From positions 95,507,175 to 95,571,174 of the forward strand of contig NC_061120.1 of assembly GCF_002878395.1 (NCBI RefSeq): a stretch of 64,000 nucleotides of DNA, read 5' to 3'. This stretch comes from Capsicum annuum (taxonomy: Eukaryota; Streptophyta; Magnoliopsida; Solanales; Solanaceae). The translations under genes and the position numbers were made by a program. Shown here one piece after another: positions 22,068 to 34,420 of the stretch (positions are counted from its first letter, which is position 1; the number at the start of each line of letters is the position of its first letter). The notes under the pieces were generated by a model. That model had not been told where the DNA came from and ran no database searches. It saw nothing but the letters and a program-made list of their open reading frames with translations.

Positions 22068-23698
22068 ATAAGACAAATCTACTGATATTTAATACATATG
22101 CTTCTCTCTTTTTCAAAAACAACACAATTCACCTGACCACAAAATCTACAAAGGGGATATGATTGAGCTAACTGAGTCTCACTAGCCTGAGGCTGGTCTC
22201 TTAGTGATCTAAACCCACTATCATACTAAGAATGATGAATATCAATTCAAAAAAGTCCAAAATCCTGTACATAATCATATACAAATATATATATATCATG
22301 TGTCAGGGTAGGGAACAAGGCTTATCATGCACATTGAAACTTTATCCTGGATTGTGTATCTCAATAGTCAAACTAGAAGAAGGCATGCTTGGGCTATATG
22401 GGCCCAAGTTTCCCTAGCTGGTATGGCCCTAGTGCGTGTAAACGTATAAACTATAGGCTACATATATGCATTATGGGGGACTCAAACCTCCTGGCATATC
22501 AAGATGACAAAAGTACCCAATCATGTAATGTAATATGTAGGATTTAAACCTACCAATGATATGATAATAATAAGGACTCAAACCACCCAATCATATAAAC
22601 CCATGTATCGGTAATTGCAGTTTCTAGTATCGGCCCCTCGGGACCTCCACTTTTATGACTCAGCTACACAACCCTCATTAAAGCCCAATTAAACAATTAT
22701 CACACATTCCTATTAATTGAACAATGATTCGTATTTCGTCATACAATATTAGTATTGTCATACCAACTACACTTGGAAGGTGACATAAATATGCCACACC
22801 AATTAACATCACTTCCGAGAATTCTCAGTCCTCTTTGATTTAATTATATATTAGCTTGGGGAATTACACAAACCCATAAGGTTCAATTCAAAATCATTAT
22901 TATTCATTAACCATTCACATTATGCAATAGTTCAAGAGTAGTTCAATATCCATACTTTTCATATTCAAAACTAATTATGCAATAGGGGGTTAAGGTGTTG
23001 TCATAACCGCTTCAAAAGTCACAAATTTGGGAAAATCACAATCCCTTAATTTTTTCACCATTCTTGTGCATTAATTTTAATTTAAAACTACCATTAAAAC
23101 ATAAACCATGCATGAAAAACATAAAATATCTCATAAGAAACAATTATTTAAAAACCCCAAACCAATGTTTTTAAAACCAAAATCAATACCATATGAAAAA
23201 CACTTTAAAACTTATGCTTTTAGCAAATTAACGTTTAGGTAAAGAGTAACATGCCTAAAATACTAAGTTTTACGTAAAAAATTCAACCCTTGAGCCCTTG
23301 GGAGACCTACATCTTGGGATTCATGATGAATCATCTCCATAAGTCATAGCTAAGACAATCTCTAAGGCACTCATAATTTATTGACCCTATGACTCAACTT
23401 ATACGACTAGTAATGGGACCTTACGATTTGTATGGTCCAGTCTTAGTCAACACAAAACCTATTTGGGGTTAAGGCTGGGCATCCTATTATTTTCACCTAA
23501 TGACTCGTTAGGAGTCCTTACAGATTTTAGTAAGACACTTATACTCAGAGTAGAACTTAGTCACACACTTATTGATTTGGTTACAATTTGGTTTAACGAC
23601 TCATTAAGACTCTCTATGACTCATCAGGGGAGTCGTAGACATAACTGTGAGGATAATATTTCCAAAATTTTCAAGGACAAAAAACCCAGAGTGTTATA
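22068..23698 (-). repeat. Element 4: 5' LTR fragment
   Basis: Read on the minus strand from 23698, TATAACACTCTGGG (a decayed TGTAACACT start) leads into an LTR of the element 2 family. Shared blocks include TTGGGCTT...GGTTGTGTAGCT, CCATATAGCCCA and a TATATATAT run in the same order. About 380 bases of LTR end are missing where element 5 begins. The segment 23300-23650 is the family's array of GACTCAT/GAGTCGT words. No gene is supported. Confidence 0.75.
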
Positions 23699-23719
23699 GT
23701 ATTAATATAGAAGGGTTAT

Positions 23720-25545
23720 GTTATTGCTTATTCTTAGAGGTAGCTTAAGGTGCATGAGTGCAATTACCGGTCTCTTTATTTAGAGTTGGCAGTGATAGTT
23801 TTTATGCTTATATTTTAGAGATATTATCTTTATGGTGTGCATTTTGATATTTTGTAGATTATCATAGTTTTTAGCATCTTATGACCCAGAGAGAGCTTAA
23901 TGCTAGGTAGCGTAGATGGATAGAGTTTCTTAAGGACTATGAAATCTCTATCCTGTATCATTTGGGTATGAAAAATATGGTACCTGATACCTTAATTAGA
24001 AAGGTAGTGAGTATTAGTAGCTTTTCTTGTATTTTTATTTTTCAGAGGATATTGGCATAGGACATTTATCCCTTAGACAACTTGATGGTTTGACTAGACA
24101 TTTCAGACCCTAGGAGGATTTTTTCTTGTGTTGAGGTGAGGTCCTAACTATTGAGAGAATTCAGGATTGTTAGTTTAAGGATAATACACTTTGCATCCTT
24201 TGTTATTAGGTATTGAGTGGTCAGTCCAAAATAGATGCCATAGATTCTGAGGGTGTCTTTAGATTTGATAGCCGCATTTGTGTTCTAAGGATCAATGATT
24301 TGATTCAGTTACTTTTGCTTGAGGCTCGTAGCTCTATATATTGCATTTATCCAAGCCCAACTAAGATGTATAAAGATTTGAGGAAGGATTATTGATGGAG
24401 TGGCATGAAGAAAGATGCAGTGAACTTTGCAGCTCATTGCCCACGTTGTCAATAGGTGAAGGCCGAGCATCAGCGAATAGGTAGATTGATTCAGAGGTTT
24501 CCCATTCTCAAGTGGAAGTGGGAGAAGATCACCATGGACTTTGTGAGTGGTTTGCCTCGCCCTTTCCGTGGTTCTAAAGGTATTTGTGTCATTGTTCACC
24601 AGTTGACCAAGTCGGGATATTTCATTCTTAATTAAATATCCTTTAGTGTCGAGATTTTAGCTCCCATCTATGTGCACGAGATAGTTTATTTGCATGGTGT
24701 GCCTATATCTATCATATCAGACAAAGGTTCAACATTTACTTTAAGAGGTGTTCTAGGCCCTCGGGTGGATTTTAGTACAACTTTCCATCCTAAGATAGTT
24801 GGCCAGTCAGAGTAGACTATTCAGGTTCTAAAGGATAAGCTTTGATTCTGTGTTATGGATTTTGAAGGTTAGTGGAATCAACACTTAGCTTTAGAAGAGT
24901 TTGTTAATAATAGTTATCATTCAAGTATTAAGATAGAGCCTTTTGAGGCCTTGTATGGAAGGCAATATCATTCCCCGATTGGATGGTTTGAGACTTCTGA
25001 GTTTAGACCCCATGGCATTGACTTGCTTTAGGAGTTGTTGGATAGAGTCAGGGTGATTCTGGATAGGTTGGGAGAAGCTAAGAGTAGTTATAGGGCTTAC
25101 ACAAACCAATGGATTAATGCCTTGGTATTTGGAGTTGGTGATCAGGTATTTCTTTGTGTATCGGCCATGAAGGGTGTGATGAGATTTTGGAGGAAAGGCA
25201 AGATCAACCTAAAATATATGGGACCCTTTAAGATTCTTTGCGCTGCTGGTAAGGTGGCTTATGAGTTAGCCTTACATCCTAAATTTGCTATTTTCCATCC
25301 AATTTTCTATGGTTCCATGTTATGGCAATTTATTCCCAATCCATCACATGAGCATTGATGGGATTGAGTTCAGTTGGATAAGTGGTTGACCTTTGTGAAA
25401 AAGCCTGTGCTTATATTGACAAGTGATGTTAGGCAGTTCCACACTAGGGAGATTTCTGTAATTAAGGTTTAGTGGAGGCACCACTAGTGGAAGAAGGAAT
25501 TTGGGAGATTCAAACTAAGATTAAGACCTAGTATCCTCACCTTTA
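23720..25545 (+). pseudogene. RNase H and integrase of element 6, broken
   Basis: RNase H remnants come first (MTQRELNARQRRWIEFLKDYEISILYH at 23880-23965). The integrase zinc-binding domain follows (IYCIYPSPTKMYKDLRKDY, CPRCQ*VKAEHQR near 24440), then the core (MDFVSGLPRPFRG; ISIISDKGSTF with the catalytic Asp; TIQVLKDKL where the catalytic Glu region has decayed), then ALYGRQYHSPIGWFE. The C-terminus is open at 25035-25358 (GDQVFLCVSAMKGVMRF, MGPFKILCAAGKVAYELAL, HPIFYGSMLWQFIP). A chromodomain-like tail (WLTFVKKPVLILTSDVRQF) ends near 25545. Many stops are present. Confidence 0.87.
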
Positions 25546-26222
25546 CTTTCGAAGATAAAAGTTCCTTAGTAGTGGACATTGTAATGACCTTTTAGGTCAT
25601 TTTCCATATTTCTTCCATAGCCACCCAAGTCATTTATGACTTGCTGGGACTAATAGTTTAGTTACCAGACAGTTTGTTTGGATTTTTGAGCAAATTTCTT
25701 ATTTTGAAGTCTTTGTTGGTTCAAATTATCTAAAGGTTGAAAACTTCAGTCAAATGACTTTGTATGCCAATTGCGATGATTCCAACATCTCCAAAATGTC
25801 AATTATAGGCTATGTGGACTCTTGGTTTGGGTCTTAAGGCACTTAGGCTTATTTTGACCTATTGGTTGAAAAGTTAAGAAAATGTAAGTTGGGTATAGGA
25901 CCTATTTTGCATTGAAATGACCTCAAATTGGAATTTGGACTATTCCATTGAATCCAAAGCATCAAATTTGGTAGTGTGGCATAGTCTGTTTGCATGTATA
26001 AGATTCTGGATGAATCTCGAGGGGTTATCGGAGAACTCCAAGTCTTAGTTTGTTGGTGGACTCGCTAGGCAATCCAAGGGTTGAGATCTCGATACCCTTA
26101 GTAGGGTACAAATGCCTCTATCTTGTTGAATTATATTGCAATAGCGATTGACCTGACATCCACTATATGTCACGATCACAACAGTCGAGTCGTGGTAGTG
26201 ACTCCCGAGCACCTGGAAAGGG

Positions 26223-26230
26223 TATAAATA
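26223..26230 (+). promoter_or_regulatory. TATA box of the element 6 LTR
   Basis: TATAAATA in the context GGGTATAAATATCTC, about 640 bases into the LTR and right after the CpG-containing motif array. A CA-rich leader follows about 30-60 bases on, where a plant Pol II start would be expected. Confidence 0.65.
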
Positions 26231-26895
26231 TCTCTCTTTTAGCCTATTTTTCACCGTTCTTCACTGTTTTCCTAGTGAGTCAAACACTAAATATTGAGAA
26301 ATATTAGGATTAGAACTTGTGGGTGATTTGAGGTGCTTGGATAATGATTATTTCATAATTCTCCTTCCAATTTGTGGTAAGATTCCTTTGAATTCATGGT
26401 AGATTTTCTCATTTCCTATTTAACAATCCTTATGCTTGGTAGCATGATTTTAGCACCAATGTAGCTCGAATTTCACCAATTTTTAAGGGTAATTACTCCT
26501 TTTACATAAGGAATGTTGGGTTGGCCTCGAAAATGCAATTTTATAGATGGGACGCACATGAGATTTTTGAGTAATTTTAGATCTGAAGCACAATAGTTCA
26601 ATATGGGTACCATTATTCTAGTTGTCATGCGTAGATTGTGATTTTGATAGAGTGGCATCTTTCAAAAGAATCTCGAAAGGGAAATTTGGTGATTTAGCAG
26701 ATTCTTTGAGCTTTTTAAGACATCCAGGTAGGCAAGGTATTCCATACTCATAGATTGAGATAATTCATAGTATATTTAAGATATTGTGTAAGATTTGGTT
26801 TATGGTTTAGGTTTTGGTGATGTTATTTAAAATTCTTGGGTTAGTTGGACCATTTAGGCTATTTAGAAACCATAATTTAGGCATAATTGGCGTAG

Positions 26896-26900
26896 TTGCT
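26896..26900 (+). repeat. Target site duplication of element 7, left copy
   Basis: TTGCT here and again at 36740-36744 directly flank element 7. Both lie within the LTR of element 6. Confidence 0.9.
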
Positions 26901-28565
26901 TGATCTGAGATGGATTTATGCACCTCAAATTTATTATCCGGGCTTATTTAGCTTTGATTTGAGGACTTCTTGTGTTCTTAATGTGTGAATAATGATATAT
27001 ATGAGAATCAAATGTGTTAATGTACTTGATTACAATGGTTATGGTGTCTTTCAAACAAGTTTGTACTTAATTTGGTCACTTAGAGTTCAAATGAGAAAAC
27101 TAATGTTACTAGCTTAAGCTAGGTGTTTGTCTAGCTGATCTCGATGGATTCTAGTGAGTGTAATGATTGAATAAGGTTATGATTGAATAATTATGTGTGG
27201 AACAAATTTTTTATATTGTTCAAGATTCGATTGGATCAATCCTTGAGTCGAACAATAAGTTAAAGATCAAAAAGGGCAAAACTAGTTCTTATCTTAAGTT
27301 TCTAATTCGTTGTCCTTGATATTATGTTGCATTGAGATCGAATCCGAAGTTTTTGATGCTATAGGATGCTTTTTGAGTTGATTATTATGAAGTATTGATG
27401 ATACACAATTTGGAAAACAAGTGTAAATGATATTACAAGGCCAGGGATGGAAGGACGAATTCATGAAAAAAGTTAAGGAGTCAAATATAGGTTGTGAATG
27501 AATGGGGCGTCATGGACCTTGGTCCATGCTATATGAGGAATTTAATGGACATTGATATGTATTAAAATATGAATCTCTATATTTTCATCACTATGAGGCT
27601 TCATCTCACACCTTAGTCCTTGGAATAGATGGGGCGATGCAGACCTAGTCCACACAACGGCCAAATTGTACTCCTATAAATAGGACACTTGAACTTGATG
27701 TTATAGGCCTTGTAAGGCTTTTAAACTTGGAGAGGGGATGTAAAACACTTAAATTATGGTTTTTATTTCTTTACTTTAGTTTGTTTATGGATTTTAACAT
27801 GATTTATACTTTTGTGATAACTGCTATGTCCATGAGACGCTAAAAGCCCCCTTTTCGGGGTTAAGACCAAGAACATGATTAGATTTGATTCAAAATGATT
27901 ATTTTTTAGTTAATTATCATATTTTATTGTTTATTTATCCTTTTTATAACTATTTTAAGGAATTTTTACCCTTAGAATACATCGATTTTTGTTTTTGTGA
28001 GCTTGAAAGGGGAAATAAGAGGATAGAACTACGGGTAAATAGAGTAGGATTATAAGCTTCTACAAAATGAAGTTATAATTTGCATATAGGATAGATATAT
28101 ACCTACGTGACCTATTTGGTTCACTATGGGATGAAATATAAATATGGTTAGCTTAGTTCTCACATCCCTGCTCAATGAAGTAGTTGTGGGGCTAAGTCAG
28201 ATTAGATGGGTTATTAGAGGCTCGGCCGACCATGATCATACTATCAACCCCGTGAATCAACAACCAAGATAAGTAATCTAACCAAAGAAGTTCAATATCA
28301 GAGTATGATCATTTGCAGATCCTTAACCCTGGGTTTCTCCTTATTGGTTGTCCAAGAAATTTACTTTTACACATTGTCTACTTTGTTTTTACTCTACAAC
28401 TCAACAAACTCTTTTGGTTACTTTCACATCAATTTAATCTGAACTGTTAACTAAAATTTGATAGTTGTTAATACAATTCTATGTGGGATCGATACTTGGC
28501 TTCTAAAGGGCCACTTTACTAGTTGGTGAGACCAAGTACACTTGTGTGTGTGCTTGGGGGCAACA
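26901..28565 (+). repeat. 5' LTR of element 7 (1665 bp)
   Basis: It starts TGATCTGAGATGGATTT and ends GGGGGCAACA. A TATAAATA box is at 27675-27682. About 165 bases downstream lies GCCCCCTTTTCGGGG, a small hairpin found in variant form in all four LTRs of this family. No gene is supported. Confidence 0.9.
27675..27682 (+). promoter_or_regulatory. TATA box of the element 7 5' LTR
   Basis: TATAAATA in the context CTCCTATAAATAGGAC. The same sequence is at 35955-35962 in the 3' LTR and, inverted, at 40031-40038 and 45895-45902 in element 9. Conservation in four copies supports a real promoter. Confidence 0.75.
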
Positions 28566-28571
28566 AATTTT

Positions 28572-28589
28572 TGGCGCCATTTTCAGGGA
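28572..28589 (+). other. Primer binding site (GGCGCC type) of element 7
   Basis: TGGCGCCATTTTCAGGGA lies 6 bases after the LTR end. It is a decayed form of the TGGCGCCGTTGCCGGGGA site typical of Athila/Tat/Ogre elements. Confidence 0.82.
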
Positions 28590-28714
28590 CTTATAATTAT
28601 AAACTACTTTACTTTTAGTTTTAGATTTTTGATTTCTTTGGTGCTTTTCACTTAGTCTTGGTTCAGACTTTGCAGGAAGCTGGTTAATATACTAGTAAGC
28701 TGGAAAGGGATAGG

Positions 28715-30480
28715 GAATTGGTTGAAACAAGCCCTGAACCCGAGCAATGCTTTGACCAATTAAGGAAATAAGCATTCCTTATCTACCGCATTCCATAAAT
28801 CCAAGAAGACCAAGATATTCCTTCCGTTATGGCTGATGATCACCAGCCCACAGGAAAATTCGTGAATTGGCAATCGTACTTGTGGAAAATTTGACCTCCC
28901 ATTTTCAAAAACCCTCTGTTGGAGGCAACTCTGAGATAAAATGGAACATGGTGCAACTTTTGATCAGCAGTTGACAGTTTACTGTGTTTTCACATAAATA
29001 TTAACAAGTCCACCTATGAAACTTCTTGGATATCTATGACACATTGATCCCTACGAGTGTGTCAATTGATTATGTTAGGCTAACACTTTTCCCCTTTTCA
29101 CTATTGGGGGAAGTGAAGATGTGGTTGAACACTGAGCTGATAATTTTAATAACAACCTGGTATGGCTTATCTAGGAAATCCCTTATCTGATTCTTTCGAT
29201 TTGGCAAAACTGTGAGACTACACAGTGAGATTGAGAGCTTTAAATAGAGGCCATAAGAGAACTTATATCATTCTTGGGAGAAGTTCAAAGATCTTTGGAA
29301 GATTGTCCACATCATCAACAGTCTAACGAAGTACTAGCTCAAACTTTTATTCAGGCATTTGACCATAAAACAAAAAATTTTCTAGATTCAGCTGCTGGTG
29401 GTCAAGCGTTGGAGTAGATGTATGATGCACTATAAGACTTTTTGAACTGGTTGCTCAAGGAAATCTAGTTTGGCGTAGTCATACCTTAGGAGAAGTCGAT
29501 AAAAAAGGCTACAGGCATGGTTGAAGTTTACAATGTTACAACATTGTCCGCTCAGCTCGCAACCATGCAAAAAACAAATAATGAATCAACTAAGCGAATT
29601 GAGTGTGAATCAAACTACGACTCAATTGAATAAAGTACAGCAGACATAGGTTCGTGTGAGATTTATGGAAACAGTGGTAATTATGCAGCTATGTATACTA
29701 CAAATCCTGAGTTAGTGATGTTTGTGGGCAATGCTCAAAGGCTGAATTATGGGAATGCCTACAATCAAAAGTACCAGACTCAGCCACCAATTCAATTATG
29801 GAATAACCAACAACACCAGTTTCAGCGACAATGACAACAAAACATACAAAACAGAAACATAGAGGAATACTAAAGAAGATCTTGGCCACCCAAGAACAAA
29901 TGGATGCTAAACTAAAAAATCAGCAAGTACTGCAGAAGAATTTAGAATACTAGTTGGGAAAAATACAGCAGGCACAAAATGCCAAGCCTTAAGGTGGTTT
30001 TCCAAGTGATACTAAACCTCCTAAAAAAGTAATGGCAATCACTTTGAGGAGTGTTAAAGAGATCAATAAAGAACCTCCAAAAAAAACTAGGGTAGTCGAT
30101 GTCGAGTTGGCTCCTTAACAGGTAGATGACAAAGTAGCTAATAAATTTAGGAAGTCTAAGTACTCAAGAACTAAAGTTACTAAATAGGAGACAAAGAGAC
30201 AACCACCACCTTTCCTAAAGAGGCCTAAAAAAGCAAAGAAGGATGTATAATTCAAGAAGTTCTTTGACACGTTCAGAAAGCTTCATGTTAATCTACCTCT
30301 TTTAGATGTTTTTTAGGGAATGCCCAAGTACCCTAGGTATTTGAAGGATGTGGTCCTTAACAAATTTAAGGTGCAAGATTTTTGGATAGTAGCACTCACT
30401 AAGAAGTGTAGCTCTGTAGTGATTCCGAAGATGCCCAAAAATCATAAAGACCTTGGTAGTTTCACTATCCCCATTTAAAT
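28715..30480 (+). pseudogene. Degenerate gag of element 7
   Basis: The frame decays early. Words matching the better-preserved gag of element 9 are readable: ELVETSPEPEQC (about 28717), then MADDHQPTGKF (28830). After 29390 come FSRFSCWW (shifted from FLDSVVGG), MVEVYNVTTLSAQLATMQ (29519 on) and CEIYGNSGNYAAMY (a zinc-knuckle remnant where cysteines and His are lost), then NPELVMFVGNAQRLNYGNAYNQKYQ. A basic Pro/Lys region leads to the KYLKDVV block before the protease. It belongs to the Athila-type gag by comparison with element 9. Confidence 0.78.
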
Positions 30481-31042
30481 TGTCCAAAGTGAGCTGGTCC
30501 ATGCACTGAGTGATTTGGGGAAAGTATCAATTTGAAGCCCCTATCTTTGTTTAACACTTTGGGCTTGGGAAAGCTGAGACCGAGCTCTGTGATACTCTAA
30601 TTTGTAGACCGAACCCTAGCCCTTCTTAAAGGAATTATAAAGGATGTTCTTATCAAGGTCGGTAAGTTTATTATTCTCGCTGATTTTATTATTTTATATT
30701 TTAGGCAGATAAAAGAATGCAAGTCATCTTAGGACATCCATTCTTGGCGATAGGAGGAGCATTGATAGATGTGGGAGAAGGCACATTCATAATGAGTTTG
30801 AATGATGAAGAGTCAGTTTTCAAAGCTTACAAACCACTCAACACACTATCCCACTACAAATATTTATGTGTTATTTTAGTGAATAAAGGGGATATGTGTG
30901 GGGTAGTAGAGTTTAGTCCACCAAAGACCTTTTCGAACTTTCTCATTAAACGGCCCAAGAATACAATACCTAAGTTTAGAGAGATACTAATTGATGTGCC
31001 TAAAAAGGCTAATAGTGAGAAAGTTGATGACCTTGAGAGTTA
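30481..31042 (+). pseudogene. Degenerate retropepsin-like protease of element 7
   Basis: ALSDLGKVSI at about 30507 is the remnant of the D-L-G-A-S active site of Athila-type proteases. After a shifted middle, the C-terminal part is open at 30717-31043: VILGHPFLAIGGALIDVGEG is the conserved I-L-G-R-P-F-L-A-T block. After this the frame simply ends (LIDVPKKANSEKVDDLES then stop), and no RT follows. It is the same end point as in element 9. Confidence 0.8.
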
Positions 31043-31703
31043 ATACTTAAGAGGTCAGAAATGAATAAGAAGATAGCCTCCAAGTCAGAGGAAAAAGATG
31101 AAGAAAATCTACTAAGTATGATGTGGGTCGCATTGCGACACTAAATTTGGCATTGGTTGGGAGGAAACCCATGTTAAGGTAGATTTTATTTTTAGTAGTT
31201 TTTGTTTTTACTACACTAGTTTTTGTTTTTGGTTGAGTCACAGGTTGGTGGGAATTTTGAGTACCGAGAAACCTAAGCTAAAGAGCATGGCATAAACTGA
31301 GTGTAGGTCCCTCGAACCTCCATTATGTATAACGATTCTACTAGCTAGGCCTAGAGGCCTCAGAAAGTATTTCTATCTCTACCTTTAAATACACTTCAGG
31401 TACAATGTTAATTTTAAGTGTGTGTCGAGAAATTGTCATTTTAAAGAGTAATTTAAAATTTTTGTGATAGGAATAAGTGGGATATTCTTGTTGGTTCTAA
31501 ATGTGATTGCATGATGCAAAGTTTTTAAATGTAAAGAGAATTTTGATGGTATAAATTAATTCTTTTTAGACTCCTAGTCTAATGATTATGACTCTTGTAC
31601 TTGTTGGCTCAATGTTTATTTCATGTGACTGTTTTGTTGATAGTCTATAATAATCCAACTTGAGTTGAGCATGTTCCAGTGTGTATGAGTTTTTGTGTAT
31701 TCC
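31043..31703 (+). other. 3' non-coding region of element 7, part before the LINE
   Basis: No gene. It matches the inverse of about 41890-42545 in element 9, including GGAGGAAACCCA...TTAAGGTAG and GAGCATGGCA...GTGTAGGTCCC. Conservation of this non-coding stretch in two copies suggests it is part of the element's normal structure. Confidence 0.75.
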
Positions 31704-31719
31704 TTGTTATACTTGACGT

Positions 31720-32276
31720 AGATGGGAACAAGCTATGGTACTTGGGGAGGGAGAAGCATCAAAATGGAGTGGGAAACTTAGTGTATGAGGTACTTAGAGA
31801 GCAGGTGGTGGAAGTTAAGAGGGTCCATGATAGGCTGATAAAGATTAAGTTAGTTATGGGGGGTAGTACGGTTTATATGTGTAGTGTGTATGCACCGCTG
31901 GTTGGCTTAGACGAGGAGGTGAAAGTAAGATTTTGGGAGGATTTAGGTGAGGTAATGAGAAGTGTGCGTAGCTCAGAGAAGATTTCCACAGTAGGGGGGT
32001 CTTACCAAGTAGTTATGATGATGTACATGGAGATTTTGGTTTCAGTGATAGCTATGATGAGGTAGCTGCTCTTTTGGATTTTGCAAGGGACTTTGGGCTG
32101 GTGGTAGTGAATTTGAGTTTTTTGAGAAAGGGGATCACCTGATTACCTTCTGAAGCGTGATCGTCGAGACCCAGATTGACTTTCTACTACTTAGGAAGAG
32201 GGATAGAGGACTTTGTAAAGATTGCAAAGTTATTCTGAGTGAGTATCTTTTGACCCAGCACAGGCTTCTAGTGATG
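31720..32276 (+). pseudogene. LINE endonuclease domain, N-terminus missing
   Basis: This endonuclease nicks target DNA to prime reverse transcription. The sequence starts inside the domain (NKLWYLGREKHQNGVGNLVYEVLREQVVEVKRV) and continues VYMCSVYAPLVGLDEEVKVRFWEDL; the expected G-D-F-N motif is lost (TVGGSYQ with a shift at about 32000). DFARDFGLVVVN follows in another frame, then ETQIDFLLLRKRDRGLCKDCKV and TQHRLLVM (about 32165-32280), which hold the late Asp and His positions of the family. Confidence 0.85.
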
Positions 32277-32950
32277 AATTTATCTATCAAGAAGTGCAAG
32301 AAGAGACGGGTCGCAGAGTGTCGACCTATAATTAAGTGGGGCAAATTGACTCCAATTAGTGCACTGGAGATAGGAGAAAAAGTGGAAAGAATGGGGGTGT
32401 GGGAGAGTAGGGAGGCCATGGATATTATGTGGGATAGGGATGCCACTGACATCACAAAGATTGCTAGAGAAGTGTTGGATATTTCGAGGGGTCGGGCAGG
32501 TAGTCATAAGGGGGACTGGTGGTGGAATGAAGAAGTGAATAAAAAACTAGAGATTTATAAGGAGACATATGTGAAGTTGATCGCGAGTAAACATAAGGAG
32601 GAGAAAATGGTGAATAGGGAGGCTTACAAAGTAGCTAGGAAGGAGACTAAGTTAGCAGTTATGGCTGTTAAGTCAGTAGAATTTGAGAGCTTGTATGCGG
32701 GGCTGTAGGAGAAAGACGGAGATAAGAGATTCTTTAGGCTTGCTAAGGCTAGGGAGCAAAAGAGTCGCAACCTTGATCAGGTAAAGTGCATTAAGGGGGA
32801 GGATGGTAGTGTTTTGGTGGAGGAGGTCCACATTAAGAAGAGATGGTAAGAGTACTTTATAGACTTTTAAACGAGGAGGAAGACAGAGGCATTGAGTTAG
32901 GAGAGCTGGAGCACTTGAAGGATAGATGTGATTTTAGTTACTGTTGACAT
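32277..32950 (+). pseudogene. LINE region between endonuclease and RT
   Basis: An open stretch up to 32708 reads KKRRVAECRPIIKWGKLTP, GDWWWNEEVNKKLEIYKETYVKL, MVNREAYKVARKETKLAVMAVKSVEFESLYAGL. After a stop come RFFRLAKAREQKSRNLDQVKCI and VLVEEVHIKKRW. This basic, helical linker is normal for RTE-clade proteins. Stops follow from 32847 on. Confidence 0.82.
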
Positions 32951-33805
32951 TTTATGGTAGAGGAAGTCAGAGAGGCCATTCATAGGATGCAAAGGGGTTG
33001 GACGATGAGGCCTGACGAGATTTCGATGGATTTTTGGAAGTTTACTGTAGAGGACAGCTTGAGATGGCTGGCTATTTTGTTTAAAGATATTTTCAAGACT
33101 GTGAGAATGCCTGAGGCCTAGAGATAAGAGTATGATATTCTTGTTATATAAAAATAAGGGTGACATTCGGAGTTGCAACAACTATAGGGGTATTAAATTA
33201 TTGAGTCACACTACAAAGATTTGGGAGAGAGTAGTCGAGCAGAGATTGAGGAGGGTCGTGTCTATTTTGGAGAATTAATTTGGGTTTATGCTTGGTCGCT
33301 TAATGACTGAGGGGTAATCCATTTGGTAAGGAGATTAGTGGAGCAGTATAGAGAATGGAAGAGGGATTTACACATGGTGTTCATCGATTTGGAAAAGGTG
33401 TATGATAAAGTCCCGAGGGAGGTTCTTTGGAGATGCTTGGAGGTAAGAGGGGTCCCAGTGGTGTACATCAGAGATATTAAGGACATTTACAATGGAGGAA
33501 AGACATGGGTGAGGACGGTGGAAGGAGACTCAGAGCATTTCTCGATCGAGACCGGGCTTCATCAGGGATCGACTCTTAGTCCATTCCTATTTACTTTGGT
33601 GATGGATGTGTTGACACGGAGCATTAAAGATGAGGTGACTTGGTGTATATTATTTGCAGATGATATAGTGTTGATTGATGAGTTGCGAGCTAGTGTGAAT
33701 GGCAAACTGGAGGTTTGGAGGCAAACGCTTGAGTCTAAGGGGTTTAGGTTGAGTAGGTCCAAAACTGAGTATTTAGAATGCAAGTTTAGTGAATTAAGAT
33801 AGGAG
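32951..33805 (+). pseudogene. LINE reverse transcriptase domain
   Basis: YKNKGDIRSCNNYRGIKLL (about 33148-33200) is the RT entry block. A stop and shift near 33280-33320 precede the open frame 33323-33802: [43 protein letters not shown], then [13 protein letters not shown]. The FADD catalytic box is at 33653-33664 and [20 protein letters not shown] follows. The order fits the non-LTR RT family. Confidence 0.9.
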
Positions 33806-34420
33806 GACGAATGGGTGGTGAGGTTGGACTCCCAAGAGGTCTGTAAGACAAACAGTTTTAAGTATCTTGGGTCTATAATTTAGGGGAATGGTGAGGTTGA
33901 TGAAGATTTCTCTAGATGTATTAGAGCAGGTTGGATGAAGTGGAGGCTCGCCTCGGGAGTGTTGTGTGATAAGAACGTGCCTCTTAAGCTTAAAGGAAAA
34001 TTCTATAGAGCGGCAGTACGTCCGAACATATTGTATGGAATGGAATATTAGCCAGTCAAACATCCTAACATCCTAAAATTGAAGATGATGGAAATGAGAA
34101 TATTGCATTAGATGTGTGGGATTACTAGAGAAGATAGGGTTAGGAATGAGATTATTAGGGAAAGGGTGGGAGTGGCTTCAGAGGAGGATAAAATGTGGGA
34201 AGAAAGACTGAGATGGTTTAGGCATGTGATGAGAAAGGGAACGGATGCCCCTATTCGGAGGTGTGAGAGGCTAGCTTTGGATGGCTTCAAAAGAAGTTGA
34301 AGTAGGCCAAAGAAATACTAGAGGGAGATGATTAAATATGACATAAAGCAGGTCCAGCTGATTGAGGACATGATCCTAGATAGGAAGATGTGGAGGACGT
34401 GAATAAGGGTATATGGATAA
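33806..34420 (+). pseudogene. LINE C-terminal region
   Basis: In frames broken by stops one reads [31 protein letters not shown] and ILKLKMMEMRILH. The open frame 34112-34300 gives [39 protein letters not shown], then [13 protein letters not shown]. This is the conserved C-terminus of RTE-type LINE proteins in plants. No known catalytic role. Confidence 0.82.

Larger units (their letters stand above)
25580..26900 (+). repeat. 3' LTR of element 6, first part
   Basis: It starts TGTAATGACCTTTTAGGTCA. An array with CAATAGCGATTGACC, TCACGATCACAA and GTCGAGTCGTGG words at 26135-26215 sits directly before a TATA box. No gene is supported. It is cut by element 7 after TTGCT. Confidence 0.88.

Noticed and set aside
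32135..34290. Several minus-strand ORFs opposite the LINE
   Set aside because: They are antisense shadows of the LINE endonuclease, RT and C-terminal frames; they lack their own motifs.
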